The notes beneath the pieces were generated by a model that worked only from the letters and a program-made list of their open reading frames with translations, had not been told where the DNA came from and did no database searches. DNA of 64,000 nucleotides. Source: Lentisphaeria bacterium. Lineage in GTDB: Bacteria; Verrucomicrobiota; Lentisphaeria; Victivallales; Victivallaceae. The stretch covers positions 62,001 through 126,000 of the forward strand of contig CP091727.1 in the NCBI GenBank assembly GCA_022009855.1. Reading direction: 5' to 3'. Shown here piece by piece: positions 48,638-57,180 of this stretch (position 1 is the stretch's first letter; every line of letters starts with the position of its first letter). Made by a program: the position numbers and the translations under genes.

Positions 48638-48824
48638 GGCAGCATCACTTGTTTTTATTGCAAATGCAAATACCTCAAAATCAACGAAATAAACCCATAT
48701 TTATTATCGCTGTTTCTTTCACAAGCTACTGGCTATCAACGAATACCATGGCATTGTATGCACTGTGAACGGGGCGGTAAGGACACCGCCCGGAAAAACG
48801 GAAAAGCCAACAACGGAGGCAAAA
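48638..48824 (+). repeat. Repeated leader, copy A
   Basis: Blocks in order: GGCAGCATCA, AAATAAACCCATATTTATTA, CTGGCTATCAACG, CCATGGCATTGTATGCACTG, a hairpin GGGCGGT/ACCGCCC, and a GGAGG ribosome site. Immediately upstream of the 85-aa gene. Confidence 0.85.
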
Positions 48825-49082
48825 ATGAAAAAAAGACAACAGACCAAAGTTCCGGAAAAATTCTGGACAACCCCGGAAGGAGCCGCGCTCTACGATACAC
48901 TCCACAGCGATGGCTGGGATGCCGTCGACATGTTGAACAGCGTGAAAGAAGCATTCGACAAAACCATCGACGAAACACAGGATGCCGAAATTAAAGCCGA
49001 GCTGGAAAAATCCCGAAGCCTGGTCATTCAGAGCAAGAAGGCTTACCTGAAAGCCGCCAACCGGCTTCGCCACATTTTCTAA
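48825..49082 (+). CDS. Small helical protein, 85 aa
   Basis: MKKRQQTKVPEKFWTTPEG, then LYDTLHSDGWDAVDMLNSVKEAFDKTIDETQ and a basic C-terminal helix. Unrecognised. Own leader (copy A) and GGAGG ribosome site show it is expressed as a separate cassette. Confidence 0.65.
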   Translation: MKKRQQTKVPEKFWTTPEGAALYDTLHSDGWDAVDMLNSVKEAFDKTIDETQDAEIKAELEKSRSLVIQSKKAYLKAANRLRHIF

Positions 49083-49153
49083 AGCACAATAAGGGCGGTC
49101 GAAAGACCGCCCGGAAATAAAAGAAGCAGGAACCTCCGGGAATGTGACTATCC

Positions 49154-49340
49154 GGCAGCATCCATTGTTTGAATAGCAAGTGCAAATGCTTCAAAATCAA
49201 TGAAATAAACCCATATTTATTATCGCTGTTTCTTGCACAAATTACTGGCTATTAACGTATTTCATGGCATTGTATGCACTGTAAACGGGGCGGTAAGTAC
49301 GCCGCCCGGAAAAACAGAAAAGCCAACAACGGAGGCAAAA
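49154..49340 (+). repeat. Repeated leader, copy B
   Basis: Very similar to copy A over nearly its full length, including AAACCCATATTTATTATCG, CTGGCTATTAACG, CATGGCATTGTATGCACTG, the GGGCGGT/CCGCCC hairpin and CAACAACGGAGGCAAAA before the ATG. Confidence 0.88.
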
Positions 49341-49544
49341 ATGATTCTGACCATCAACGCACACCGGGAAGGATACGCACCTGACCAAATCGCCAGCACC
49401 ATGACAGTCGGAGAGCTGATCGAGTTCCTCAACAATTTTGACGAGGACGAAAAGGTCTACCTCAGCCACGACAACGGCTATACCTACGACGGGATTACCG
49501 CTTCCCGGTTCGAAGAAGTCGAGGAAGAAACCGAAAACGAATAA
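49341..49544 (+). CDS. Small acidic protein, 67 aa
   Basis: MILTINAHREGYAPDQIASTM, then TVGELIEFLNNFDEDEKVYLSHDNGYTYDGI, a motif seen in small phage/plasmid proteins of unknown function. Behind leader copy B. Confidence 0.65.
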   Translation: MILTINAHREGYAPDQIASTMTVGELIEFLNNFDEDEKVYLSHDNGYTYDGITASRFEEVEEETENE

Positions 49545-49593
49545 ATCCAATCAGGGCGGCCGAAAGACCGCCCGCAACCAACGGAGTGAAAAA

Positions 49594-49889
49594 ATGAAAA
49601 TCTGCGAAATTTGCAAAAAACAATTCCCGAAGACGAGGTGTTCGGGGGCGACGGACACGAAAGCGTCTGCTTCGAATGCGCCGAGGCAGAGGCTTTGAAA
49701 GCGAAAGAGGAAAAGCGCGAAATTCAAATCACGCATGGAGAATTCGCAGAAGCCTGGAACCTCTGCCAATGGTGCGACAGCCTTTTCCCGGAAAGTGAAC
49801 TTCAGGAGGAACGCGACCTCGGAAACCTCTGCGAACAGTGCATTTCCGCCATCAGTTCCCGGGGCGAAGAAGTATGGCTGAAAAATTAA
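49594..49889 (+). CDS. Double zinc-ribbon protein, ~98 aa
   Basis: Across one shift near 49626: CEICKKQFPEDEVFGGDGHESVCFEC and CQWCDSLFPESELQEERDLGNLCEQC, two similar CxxC...CxxC units. Likely a small zinc-binding regulatory or antirepressive protein. A T-tailed GC hairpin follows. Confidence 0.7.
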
Positions 49890-49896
49890 CCGGGAT

Positions 49897-49936
49897 CTTC
49901 CGAAAGCCGCCCGCGCACAGGGCGGCTTTTTTCGCA
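49897..49936 (+). terminator. Rho-independent terminator
   Basis: AAAGCCGCCC and GGGCGGCTTTT flank a seven-base loop, then TTT. Follows the zinc-ribbon gene. Confidence 0.85.
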
Positions 49937-50164
49937 TAGTTTGCCCCTTGTCGCGCCGGTCAGGTTAAGTATGCCTCCAGCGGGGTTCGGGGCCGACTGT
50001 ATAATCGCAACACGGGCCGTTTCCGGGCAGACAACGGCGTTTTTCATATCCGAGTCCGGGGAGCTCTGCCCTTATATTTTTTCCGCAGTTTTCCGGATCG
50101 TTATCTCGATTTTCACTTGCATACCGCATTTTCCATGCTGCGGAAAAAAATCCTCTCTTTCCCC
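49937..50164. other. Non-coding interval with an inverted-repeat partner
   Basis: No gene seen. 49973-49997 (CCTCCAGCGGGGTTCGGG) recurs inverted at 55057-55080, with weaker similarity continuing about 40 bases further. Confidence 0.45.
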
Positions 50165-50361
50165 GGCAGCATCACTTATTTTTATTGCAAATGCAAATGC
50201 TTCAAAATCAACGGAATAAACCCATATTTATTATCGTTATTTCTTGCATAAATCGTTGGCTATAAACGAATTCCATGGCATTGTATGCGCTGTAAACGGG
50301 GGCGATGGGAACACCGCCCGAAACCCGGAACCGGTCAACAGGCAAAACAACGGAGGCCAAA
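50165..50361 (+). repeat. Repeated leader, copy C
   Basis: Same blocks as copies A and B (GGCAGCATCA, AATAAACCCATATTTATTAT, TTGGCTATAAACG, CCATGGCATTGTATGC) with a diverged hairpin and GGAGG before the amidoligase ATG. Confidence 0.85.
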
Positions 50362-50996
50362 ATGACCAACACGATTCAGACGGCGAAGGCACTTACCTTC
50401 GGGACGGAGCTCGAGTACACGAACATCAGCCGCGAACGGGCGGCGAAAGCGATCCACAGCGTGGTCGGCGGAACGATCCACTACACCGGAGGCGGATACG
50501 ACGAATGGACGGTGATCGCACCGGACGGACGTCACTGGAAAGCGGTCAGCGACGGAAGCCTCGGAAGCCGTTCCACAAGCGCCGAGGTAGTGACCCCGAT
50601 CCTCAAGTGGGACGACATGGACACCCTGCAAGCGGTGGTTCGCGAGCTCCGCAAAGCCGGAGCGAAAACTCCGGAATGCACCAGCCAGCACGTCCACATC
50701 GGAGTCCGCGATTTCACCGCCCGGCAGATCGCGAACTTCGCGCGGATTTTCTACAAGCAGGAAGAGCTCCTCCTCAAGGCGGCCGGAACGCTTCAGCGGC
50801 GAATCGACAGCTACACACGGCGCACCGACCGCGGATTCATCGCCCGGTTGGAAAACACCAAGCCAACCACGCGGGAAGCGCTCAACGAGGCATGGTTCGG
50901 ATATTCCAACCCGAATCCCGCCCACTACGATTCCATGCGGTACCATGCGATCAACCTGAACAACGTATGGCGGACCGGAACGGTCGAGGTTCGAGC
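50362..50996 (+). pseudogene. Amidoligase, 5' part, disrupted by RIT element
   Basis: Amidoligase_2-type ATP-grasp-related enzyme. FGTELEYTNISRERAAKAI, WKAVSDGSLGSRSTSAEVVTPIL, VRELRKAGAKTPECTSQHVHIGVRDFTARQI and NLNNVWRTGTVEVRA are the family's usual blocks. The reading continues after the insertion at 54538 (NGTTHAGEVKSHIVLCLAIA). These enzymes form amide/peptide-like bonds using ATP, often with a gamma-glutamylcyclotransferase nearby, as here. With the element in place the gene is probably dead. Confidence 0.88.
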
Positions 50997-51161
50997 TTAT
51001 GGGAAGAAATAAAATATGGGAAGTTGACAGCAATTTCTGCCACGACAAAGTATAGTCTACTGCCCATAATTTTTTGCTTTCCCCTTTCAAATTATATATT
51101 ATGTCTTCTACCATTGCGGATGGGCTGCAATGTCAGAATCCCAACATAAGGAGACGTAATC

Positions 51162-52439
51162 ATGTTAGACGACTATTTCGTCAATCCCAGAACATTAACA
51201 GTGTTACGCCTGGGACCGCTGGGACAGTTTATGGATGACTTGTCCCAACAACTTTCCACACAACAATATTCAAGGGGCACCGCTCGATCTCTCTTGCATG
51301 GGATATCACATCTAAGCCGATATATGCTATGGCGACAGATAGAGAATGTAACTGACATCAGAATGGAACATATCAATGACTTCCTGATAAAACATCTTCC
51401 GGTCTGTAGTTGTTACCGTCCCAACAGCAATAGTTTCGATAACACAGCCGCAGCAGTAAAATATATCGTTGTTTTTTTACGGAACAGAAACTACCTCCAA
51501 GAGGGAAAAGTTGAATATTCGGCAGATTCCGTCGCAGGAATATTACTGAAATATCAAGAGCATCTGCGAACGGTATGCGCTTTGGCGGAAAGCAGTATTG
51601 TCCTGCATACAAATGTCATTAAGTATTTTCTAAATGCGAGAATAAAGCTGCAAGGGAAACTTGAGCTGACGGACTTGACAAAAAAAAATGTTATTGATCT
51701 GGTCACATTTTTACTCTCCCTACACCCCAGCGCAGACTGGAAATCATCTGTTACAAGTTGCACGCGATCCTTCTTACGGTTCTTAATGTGGGAAAGAATT
51801 ATTTCTGAAGACTTTCGGAATATTGTTCCGTCTGTCATTCATTGGCGGCTTCAGGAAATACCACAGGCAATCACCGAAAAACAACTTGAACAACTATTGT
51901 CATCCCCGAATCGTGATACTCCTGCGGGCAGACGCGACTATGCGGTATTGGTTTTGCTGGCATCTATGGGGTTACGCGCATCTGAAATTGTTGATCTGAA
52001 GCTTGAAAATATTCGATGGAGAAAGCGATCATTGCTGATCGAGGCGCGTAAAACGAGACGAGAACGTGAGTTGCCTATGCCAGATATCGCACTGCATGCT
52101 TTGCAGGACTACGTGTGCAATGCACGTCCGCAGTCAAAGTGCCGCCAAGTTTTTCTGAAGCTGAAGGCTCCCATCCAGGGATTTTCCGGTTCAGGTGCTG
52201 TAACGACTATCGTAACACAGCACGTTATACGAAGCGGTATACAGACTCCTACCAAAAAAGGTCCGCATATGTTACGGCATACTTTTGCGACTCTCCTGGT
52301 GAACAAGGGGACTTCATTTTATGAAGTATCCAAGATGCTTGGCCACATGAACATACAAACCACAACGATTTACAGCAAGGTCGATTTGACCAGTCTTCGT
52401 AATGCTGTACTACCTATCATAACACCGGAGAAAGGATGA
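51162..52439 (+). CDS. ritA: RitA-type tyrosine recombinase
   Basis: 425 aa, intact. N-terminal SAM-like core-binding region, catalytic domain with Arg in SMGLRASEIVDL, HMLRHTFATLL (His-x-x-Arg), LGHMNIQTTTIY and the Tyr nucleophile in IYSKVDL. First of three; its stop overlaps the next start. Larger than phage integrases of the simple type. Confidence 0.9.
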   Translation: MLDDYFVNPRTLTVLRLGPLGQFMDDLSQQLSTQQYSRGTARSLLHGISHLSRYMLWRQIENVTDIRMEHINDFLIKHLPVCSCYRPNSNSFDNTAAAVKYIVVFLRNRNYLQEGKVEYSADSVAGILLKYQEHLRTVCALAESSIVLHTNVIKYFLNARIKLQGKLELTDLTKKNVIDLVTFLLSLHPSADWKSSVTSCTRSFLRFLMWERIISEDFRNIVPSVIHWRLQEIPQAITEKQLEQLLSSPNRDTPAGRRDYAVLVLLASMGLRASEIVDLKLENIRWRKRSLLIEARKTRRERELPMPDIALHALQDYVCNARPQSKCRQVFLKLKAPIQGFSGSGAVTTIVTQHVIRSGIQTPTKKGPHMLRHTFATLLVNKGTSFYEVSKMLGHMNIQTTTIYSKVDLTSLRNAVLPIITPEKG

Positions 52440-53397
52440 AAAAAATGGCCCCCAAAGTATTTTTTGAAAAGCTCCTTGCAGGACATTATTGTTCAATATG
52501 TTGATTATATGCAAAATGCTCTTGGCCGGAATTTTCGTGTAGAAAAATCTATCCTTTATGCATACGATAACTTTTGCTATAACCGACAGATTGCATCTAT
52601 GATGTCGGAGGAAAGCTATCTTTCCTACTGCATGAGCGGGAACATTACATTAAGACAACGAGCAAGGCGTTATCGTGCTTTATATAATTTTCACGAATAT
52701 TGCCGTATTCAAGATTCGAAGTTAGCGATGATACGAAGACAGCCCATTGAGTCTACGTATCATCGTTACAAGGCGTATATTTACACCGATGATGAGGTTC
52801 GCAACATTATGAAAGCTGGAGCTTCATTTGGCGCAAATCAGACTCGTTATAGTAAAAAGAGGTGGCCAATTATAATTGGGATACTATACTGCACTGGATT
52901 GCGAATCAACGAATTGCTGTCACTTGAAATGCAGGATATCGATTTTGATAACATGGTTTTTACCATAAGAGAAACCAAGTTTCGCAAAAATCGATTGGTT
53001 CCGGTCGATAGCAGCGTGATCAAGGCCCTGCGCAATTATCTATCTGAGCGTCCAAGTCAAACCTCTCCGCTGGTCATTCAAAATTTGAAAGGCGGGCACT
53101 TGCAATATGGAAATTTGAATGCTTTTTTCAATGCTGTTGTCAAAAAGTTACATCTGGAGAAAACGGGAACAAACAAACCACGTTTACATGATTTTCGTCA
53201 CTCCTTTGCTGTAAACAGAGTTATGCTTTGGAAAAAAACAGGGAGAGAATGTACAGAAAATGCTTCCTATCCTTGCCACCTATATGGGGCACGCTCATTT
53301 TAGTGACACAGTATACTATCTGGAGTCGTCAGAGCAACTCTTGCAGGAAACACTCACGTATTTTCAAGCACCGGAGGAATGTTGCCATGAAATTTGA
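52436..53397 (+). CDS. ritB: RitB-type tyrosine recombinase
   Basis: About 315 aa, with indels near 52467 and 53252. Catalytic residues: CTGLRINELLSLEM, RLHDFRHSFAVNR, YMGHAHFSDT and Tyr in VYYLES. The start ATG overlaps ritA; the end CCHEI overlaps ritC. Confidence 0.87.
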
Positions 53398-54377
53398 AGA
53401 AAAACTCTCTAACCTTATTCGAGATTATTTTTTATGACAGGCTGATAACGCAGAAAGCTGTTAGCGAAAATACCATCGAAACCTATCGCACAGCCATTCG
53501 CTTTTTTTTGAGTTTTCTAATGCAGAAATATGCTGGAGAGGTGCGATACAGCATGTTTTCAGCTGAAAATGTTATCGCTTTTCTGAACTCATACGGAAAA
53601 GAGCATTCTGATAGAAGCGTCAACCACAGACTGGCAGTTTTGAGATCCTTGGCAAAATACGCCTGCTATAAGTATCCGGAGGATATTGGAAGCATCGGAA
53701 AAATCCGGGAGATCGCCAAACGACACGAAAAACACCGTGTCGTGTCATACTTGGAGTGTGATGAAATCAAAACGATTCTTACCCAACAGGATATCAATAC
53801 GCCAGAAGGTTTTCGGGATCATGTGCTTTTAACGTTTATGTACAATACCGGTGCTCGCGTCAGCGAGGCTGTCAATCTTAATGTTTCCCAACTACGATTA
53901 GATTCATGTGGATGTGCGTTCCTGAAAGGGAAAGGAAACAAAGGAAGAACGATTCCGCTTTGGAGGGAAACGGTTGTTCTCCTGTGTAAGCTCCTTGGTC
54001 CCAAAATAAATCAGCCAGATGTTGCTGTTTTCACTAATCGACGTGGCCAACGTTTGACAAGAAAAGGTGTGACCTACATTCTGGAGAAAGCCTGCAGAAG
54101 AGCGTCAAACGTAAACCCCAACATTGGAAAGAAGCATATATCACCGCATTGCATGAGGCATACAACCGCGATGCATCTGCTTCAGTCAGGAATAGATCTG
54201 AATACAATCCGGTTATGGCTCGGTCACGTCTCAATCGAAACAACCAATGTGTACGTTGAAGCAGATCTGAAGATGAAGCGGGAGGCGCTAAGCAAAGCAC
54301 AAATGACCATTCCTGCTTTGTCTTCAAAAAAATGGAAGCCGAAAAAGGATGTGCTCGATTTTTTGGAGAACATGTAA
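53387..54377 (+). CDS. ritC: RitC-type tyrosine recombinase
   Basis: About 330 aa, one indel at the T run near 53430. MKFEEKLSNLIRDYF then NTGARVSEAVNLNVSQL, HCMRHTTAMHLLQSG, LGHVSIETTNVY with catalytic Arg, His, Arg, His and Tyr all present. Closest to XerC/D-like enzymes in layout. Together with RitA/B it would mobilise the element. Confidence 0.9.
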
Positions 54378-54537
54378 TAATCAACCACTTTTGATGTTTC
54401 CGTTAAAGTAGAAAAAAACGGAAAGATCAAAATGTTATGGGAAGAGGCAATGTTTTTTTACACAGAAACCGTTGTCAACTTCCCATATTTTATTTCTTCC
54501 CATAAGCCCGATTATGGGAAGCTTCCCATAATCGAGC

Positions 54538-54801
54538 CTTCAACGGTACAACCCACGCCGGGGGAGGTCAAAAGCCACATCGTCCTCTGCCTCGCCATCG
54601 CCGCCCTCGCCAAGAATGCGAAGTGTGCGAGCACGAAAAACCAGCGTCCCTTCTGCGCCGAGAGCGCGAAGTACGACATGCGGGTTTTTCTCCTCCGCCT
54701 CGGACTGATCGGTCCGGAATTTAAAAAACGTCCGCATGCACCTCCTCAAGCACCTGCCGGGGAACACGGCATGGAAGCACGGCAGACCGGAAGGACGGTA
54801 A
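54538..54801 (+). pseudogene. Amidoligase, 3' part
   Basis: Continuation of the gene at 50362: (RAF)NGTTHAGEVKSHIVLCLAIAALAKN...SAKYDMRVFLLRLGLIGPEFK, and after a shift at the A run (54725) MHLLKHLPGNTAWKHGRPEGR then stop. The catalytic C-terminal helices are preserved, so precise excision of the RIT element would restore the enzyme. Confidence 0.85.
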
Positions 54802-55148
54802 AAGCGGAACTACGGACCGGGGAAACCCGGTCCGATAAAAAGTAGCATAGCTTGCAGGAGATGCAAGCGGTTGTTTTAAAATAAAGCTGAATTATAATTG
54901 CGGTTTTGACCGGAGCATGACTTGACTTGTTATGCAAGTCTCCGTTGAGGTCAAATCCGGCAAAATCGCAATTATTTTTTGACCCATCGGCACCCGGAGA
55001 GCATAAAAAAATATGCCACCTGTCGCAAAGTTTGGGGGCAACGTTCGATTTTATGAGTCGACCCGAACCCCGCTGGAGGCAAAAAACTTACTCGCGCCAC
55101 AAGACCGCAACTTCGCGAATGTCGGCGCACAAAAGAGGAGCACAATCT
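54802..55148. other. Non-coding stretch with nested inverted repeats
   Basis: No gene. Contains a small stem GCTTGCA/TGCAAGC (54850-54868) and a nested inverted repeat at 54894-54975: ATAATTGCG/CGCAATTAT outside, TTTGACC/GGTCAAA in the middle, GGAG/CTCC and ACTTG/CAAGT inside, followed by a T run. Then the inverted-repeat partner at 55057-55080. Confidence 0.55.
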
Positions 55149-55511
55149 ATGAAAATCCGCATTTACGAAACAGACTTTGAAGGCAATCCCGTCGAATGCA
55201 CCGGGGAGTATTTTTCCGGGAGGACAGCCCTGGATATCGTCAATGCTATGAAAATGAACCCGTTTCAGGCCAGCCTGAAACCGCTGGACTTCATGCGATG
55301 GATGCTTGCAAGTATCGGGCAGGAAAAGTTCGACCTTCCTGATGACGAGGGAAAGGCCGCACTCCTGTTTCTCCAGCGTCTTACAACCATGGGATACGCC
55401 ACGTTTGAACTTGACGCGGATGAGGTTGATCTTGAGCATCCCATTCCGTCGATGCAGGGAAATCCGAAAAGCAAGTTCCATCTCCAAAATAAGACTGGAA
55501 TATATATCTGA
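55149..55511 (+). CDS. Unknown accessory protein, 120 aa
   Basis: MKIRIYETDFEGNPVECTGEYF, then MKMNPFQASLKPLDFMRWML and a beta-rich end. No family recognised. Ribosome site GAGGAGCAC. In the accessory module after the amidoligase. Confidence 0.65.
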   Translation: MKIRIYETDFEGNPVECTGEYFSGRTALDIVNAMKMNPFQASLKPLDFMRWMLASIGQEKFDLPDDEGKAALLFLQRLTTMGYATFELDADEVDLEHPIPSMQGNPKSKFHLQNKTGIYI

Positions 55512-55608
55512 TTATTAATCGGTTGCGACTGGCTATAACGGCAATCCATGGCATTGTATGCCACACGAACGGAGCATGGGGCTTCGGTCGGAAATCGGAG
55601 AGTTTTTT
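55511..55608 (+). repeat. Repeated leader, copy D (partial)
   Basis: Retains GATTATTAATCGGTTGC, CTGGCTATAACG and CCATGGCATTGTATGC, but lacks the upstream AAACCCATA block and the GC hairpin. In front of the DUF3846 gene. Confidence 0.7.
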
Positions 55609-56037
55609 ATGAGAGCAATTTTCATCAACGCCGTCGACCAAAAGGTCGAAGAAATCCAAATCGAAAACGAGCTTCACGCATTTTATGAGCGCATCGGATG
55701 CGACATGATCCAGTGCATCGATGTCGGGGAGAGCAACCTGCTGGTCTGTGACGAGGAAGGCCGCCTCCGGAACTGGAAGGTCGGATTCCGGTGGCCCGGA
55801 TCCGAAGGAATCGCCGGGAATGCCCTGCTGGTCTGCGTGGACAAGAACGACGACTTCACCGATGCAAAAGTTCCGAAAATTCTGATCGAACGCAATATCA
55901 AATTCCTCGACCTGGAAAAAACGCCGCTCCCACCGCCCGCCTTCGGATGCGCTTTTATCCCGGATTTAACTCCGGAAAGCATCGAGGCGGCAAGGGCGGA
56001 AGCCATGCACGATCTCCTGCGGAATCGCGAATGCTGA
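55609..56037 (+). CDS. DUF3846-family protein, 142 aa
   Basis: MRAIFINAVDQKVEEIQIEN, CDMIQCIDVGESNLLVCDEEG, and GIAGNALLVCVDKNDDF correspond to the DUF3846 pattern (acidic strand, then GNALLV). Common in phage and plasmid accessory regions; function unknown. Behind leader copy D. Confidence 0.75.
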   Translation: MRAIFINAVDQKVEEIQIENELHAFYERIGCDMIQCIDVGESNLLVCDEEGRLRNWKVGFRWPGSEGIAGNALLVCVDKNDDFTDAKVPKILIERNIKFLDLEKTPLPPPAFGCAFIPDLTPESIEAARAEAMHDLLRNREC

Positions 56038-56075
56038 ACATATATATTAATTGGAAAAGAAAGAAGGGAACCAAA

Positions 56076-56507
56076 ATGAACGGGCTATACGCATATTTTG
56101 CCTACGGGAGCAACCTGCTGCCGGAGAGGTTGTTTCAGCGTTGCTCGACTGCGGTTCCATATGCTCCGGCGATTCTGCCGAACTACCGGCTGACCGAGCG
56201 TCTTTATGCCGACATCGACTATGCGCCGGGGAAACAGGTTCACGGGTTTGTGTATCTCCTCCGGGCAAATGACGTCGCGCGTCTTGACCGCTGCGAGGGA
56301 TATCCGCGGATTTACCGTCGTTACACCGTGGATGTGATCCTCGGCGACGGCACGGAACTGCCCGCGCTGATTTATGAAATGACTCCGAAAACAAAGGAAA
56401 TCCGCAACGGATTACCCTATCCGGAAGCGTATCGGAAGATCTGCCGTGAGGGGGCGAATCTTCATAGAATCAAAAATCACTTTATCAGAAAAAGGAGGCG
56501 CAAATGA
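56076..56507 (+). CDS. Gamma-glutamylcyclotransferase-like protein 1
   Basis: 143 aa. YFAYGSNLLPERLFQRCST is the AIG2/GGCT signature, then VHGFVYLLRANDVARLDRCEGYPRIYRRYTV. GGCT-fold enzymes release 5-oxoproline from gamma-glutamyl amines. An amidoligase upstream could make the matching bond, and the two families are known neighbours. Stop overlaps the next start. Confidence 0.88.
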   Translation: MNGLYAYFAYGSNLLPERLFQRCSTAVPYAPAILPNYRLTERLYADIDYAPGKQVHGFVYLLRANDVARLDRCEGYPRIYRRYTVDVILGDGTELPALIYEMTPKTKEIRNGLPYPEAYRKICREGANLHRIKNHFIRKRRRK

Positions 56508-56873
56508 AAAAAGAAACTGTCCTGATCGCCGCATACGGCACACTCCGCTCCGGCGAACGGAATGAACGTTTCTGCCGGAATGCCGTTTCCCGCAGAAGCG
56601 CAACAATTTCCGGGACGCTCTATGACACGGGGTGGGGATTCCCGGCATTTGTCCCGGCGGGGGAAAACGAATGTCTCTGTCGAGCTGATTGAGATTCCGA
56701 TCCGGGACTGGGCGGATGTCGACCGTCTGGAGGGATATCCCCGCCTCTACGATCGTTTTCTGACGGATTTCCGCCTGCCGGACGGTTCGACTGCTCAGGC
56801 ATGGATCTACACCATGAACCATCTTCCGGAGCAGGCAAAAGTCATCCCCTCCGGCGACTGGAAAGCGAGGTGA
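56504..56873 (+). CDS. Gamma-glutamylcyclotransferase-like protein 2
   Basis: About 123 aa with one shift near 56665. AAYGTLRSGERNERFCRNA, then WADVDRLEGYPRLYDRFLTDFRLPDGSTAQAWIY. A second GGCT/AIG2 with YGTLR instead of YGSNL, so different substrate preference is likely. Tandem arrangement with the first. Confidence 0.85.
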
Positions 56874-56876
56874 ACC

Positions 56877-57086
56877 ATGGAAAAGACTGTCCTTGTTGAA
56901 CTGACCTCAAAACAGATCAAGCTGGCCGAAGGGATCGTTCTGTTTGCGCTGTTTGTTTCACTCCTTGTCGGATTCGGACTACTTTACATCGCCGTTCCGC
57001 TCGGTCTGGGATTCTTTCTTCTTACTCTACTGTGTTTCGTCGCTTTCTGTCTGGTGCGAACCTGTCGCTGGTGGATGCACGGATAA
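56877..57086 (+). CDS. Small membrane protein, 69 aa
   Basis: Two long hydrophobic segments, LAEGIVLFALFVSLLVGFGLL and YIAVPLGLGFFLLTLLCFVAF (each a probable membrane span), and a basic end CRWWMHG. Translated directly after the GGCT pair. Unknown function. Confidence 0.65.
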   Translation: MEKTVLVELTSKQIKLAEGIVLFALFVSLLVGFGLLYIAVPLGLGFFLLTLLCFVAFCLVRTCRWWMHG

Positions 57087-57180
57087 CGGCCGTCCACTCC
57101 CTCCGGGAAAGGGCGGAAGAACAAGTTGCCATGAGACTCTTTTCATGGTATATTACATATTCTAATGCAGGAGCTGTTCA

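Larger units (their letters stand above)
50997..54531 (+). mobile_element. RIT element (three tyrosine recombinases)
   Basis: Three consecutive, overlapping tyrosine-recombinase genes lie between perfect 34-bp inverted repeats (50996-51030 region and 54473-54506) containing ATGGGAAG and TATGGGAAGTTGACA. The right end has an additional palindrome ATTATGGGAAG/CTTCCCATAAT. TCGAGC flanks both sides (50991-50996; 54532-54537), consistent with a short target duplication, and removing the element restores the amidoligase frame. This matches Recombinase-In-Trio elements. Confidence 0.92.

Noticed and set aside
48638..50361. CRISPR array
   Set aside because: Repeats are ~190 bp, unevenly spaced, each followed by a gene and a ribosome site; no short spacers.
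51162..54377. Prophage integrase with attachment site
   Set aside because: Three recombinases with common inverted ends and target duplication inside a phage gene match a RIT transposon. The prophage's own integrase is not in the window.
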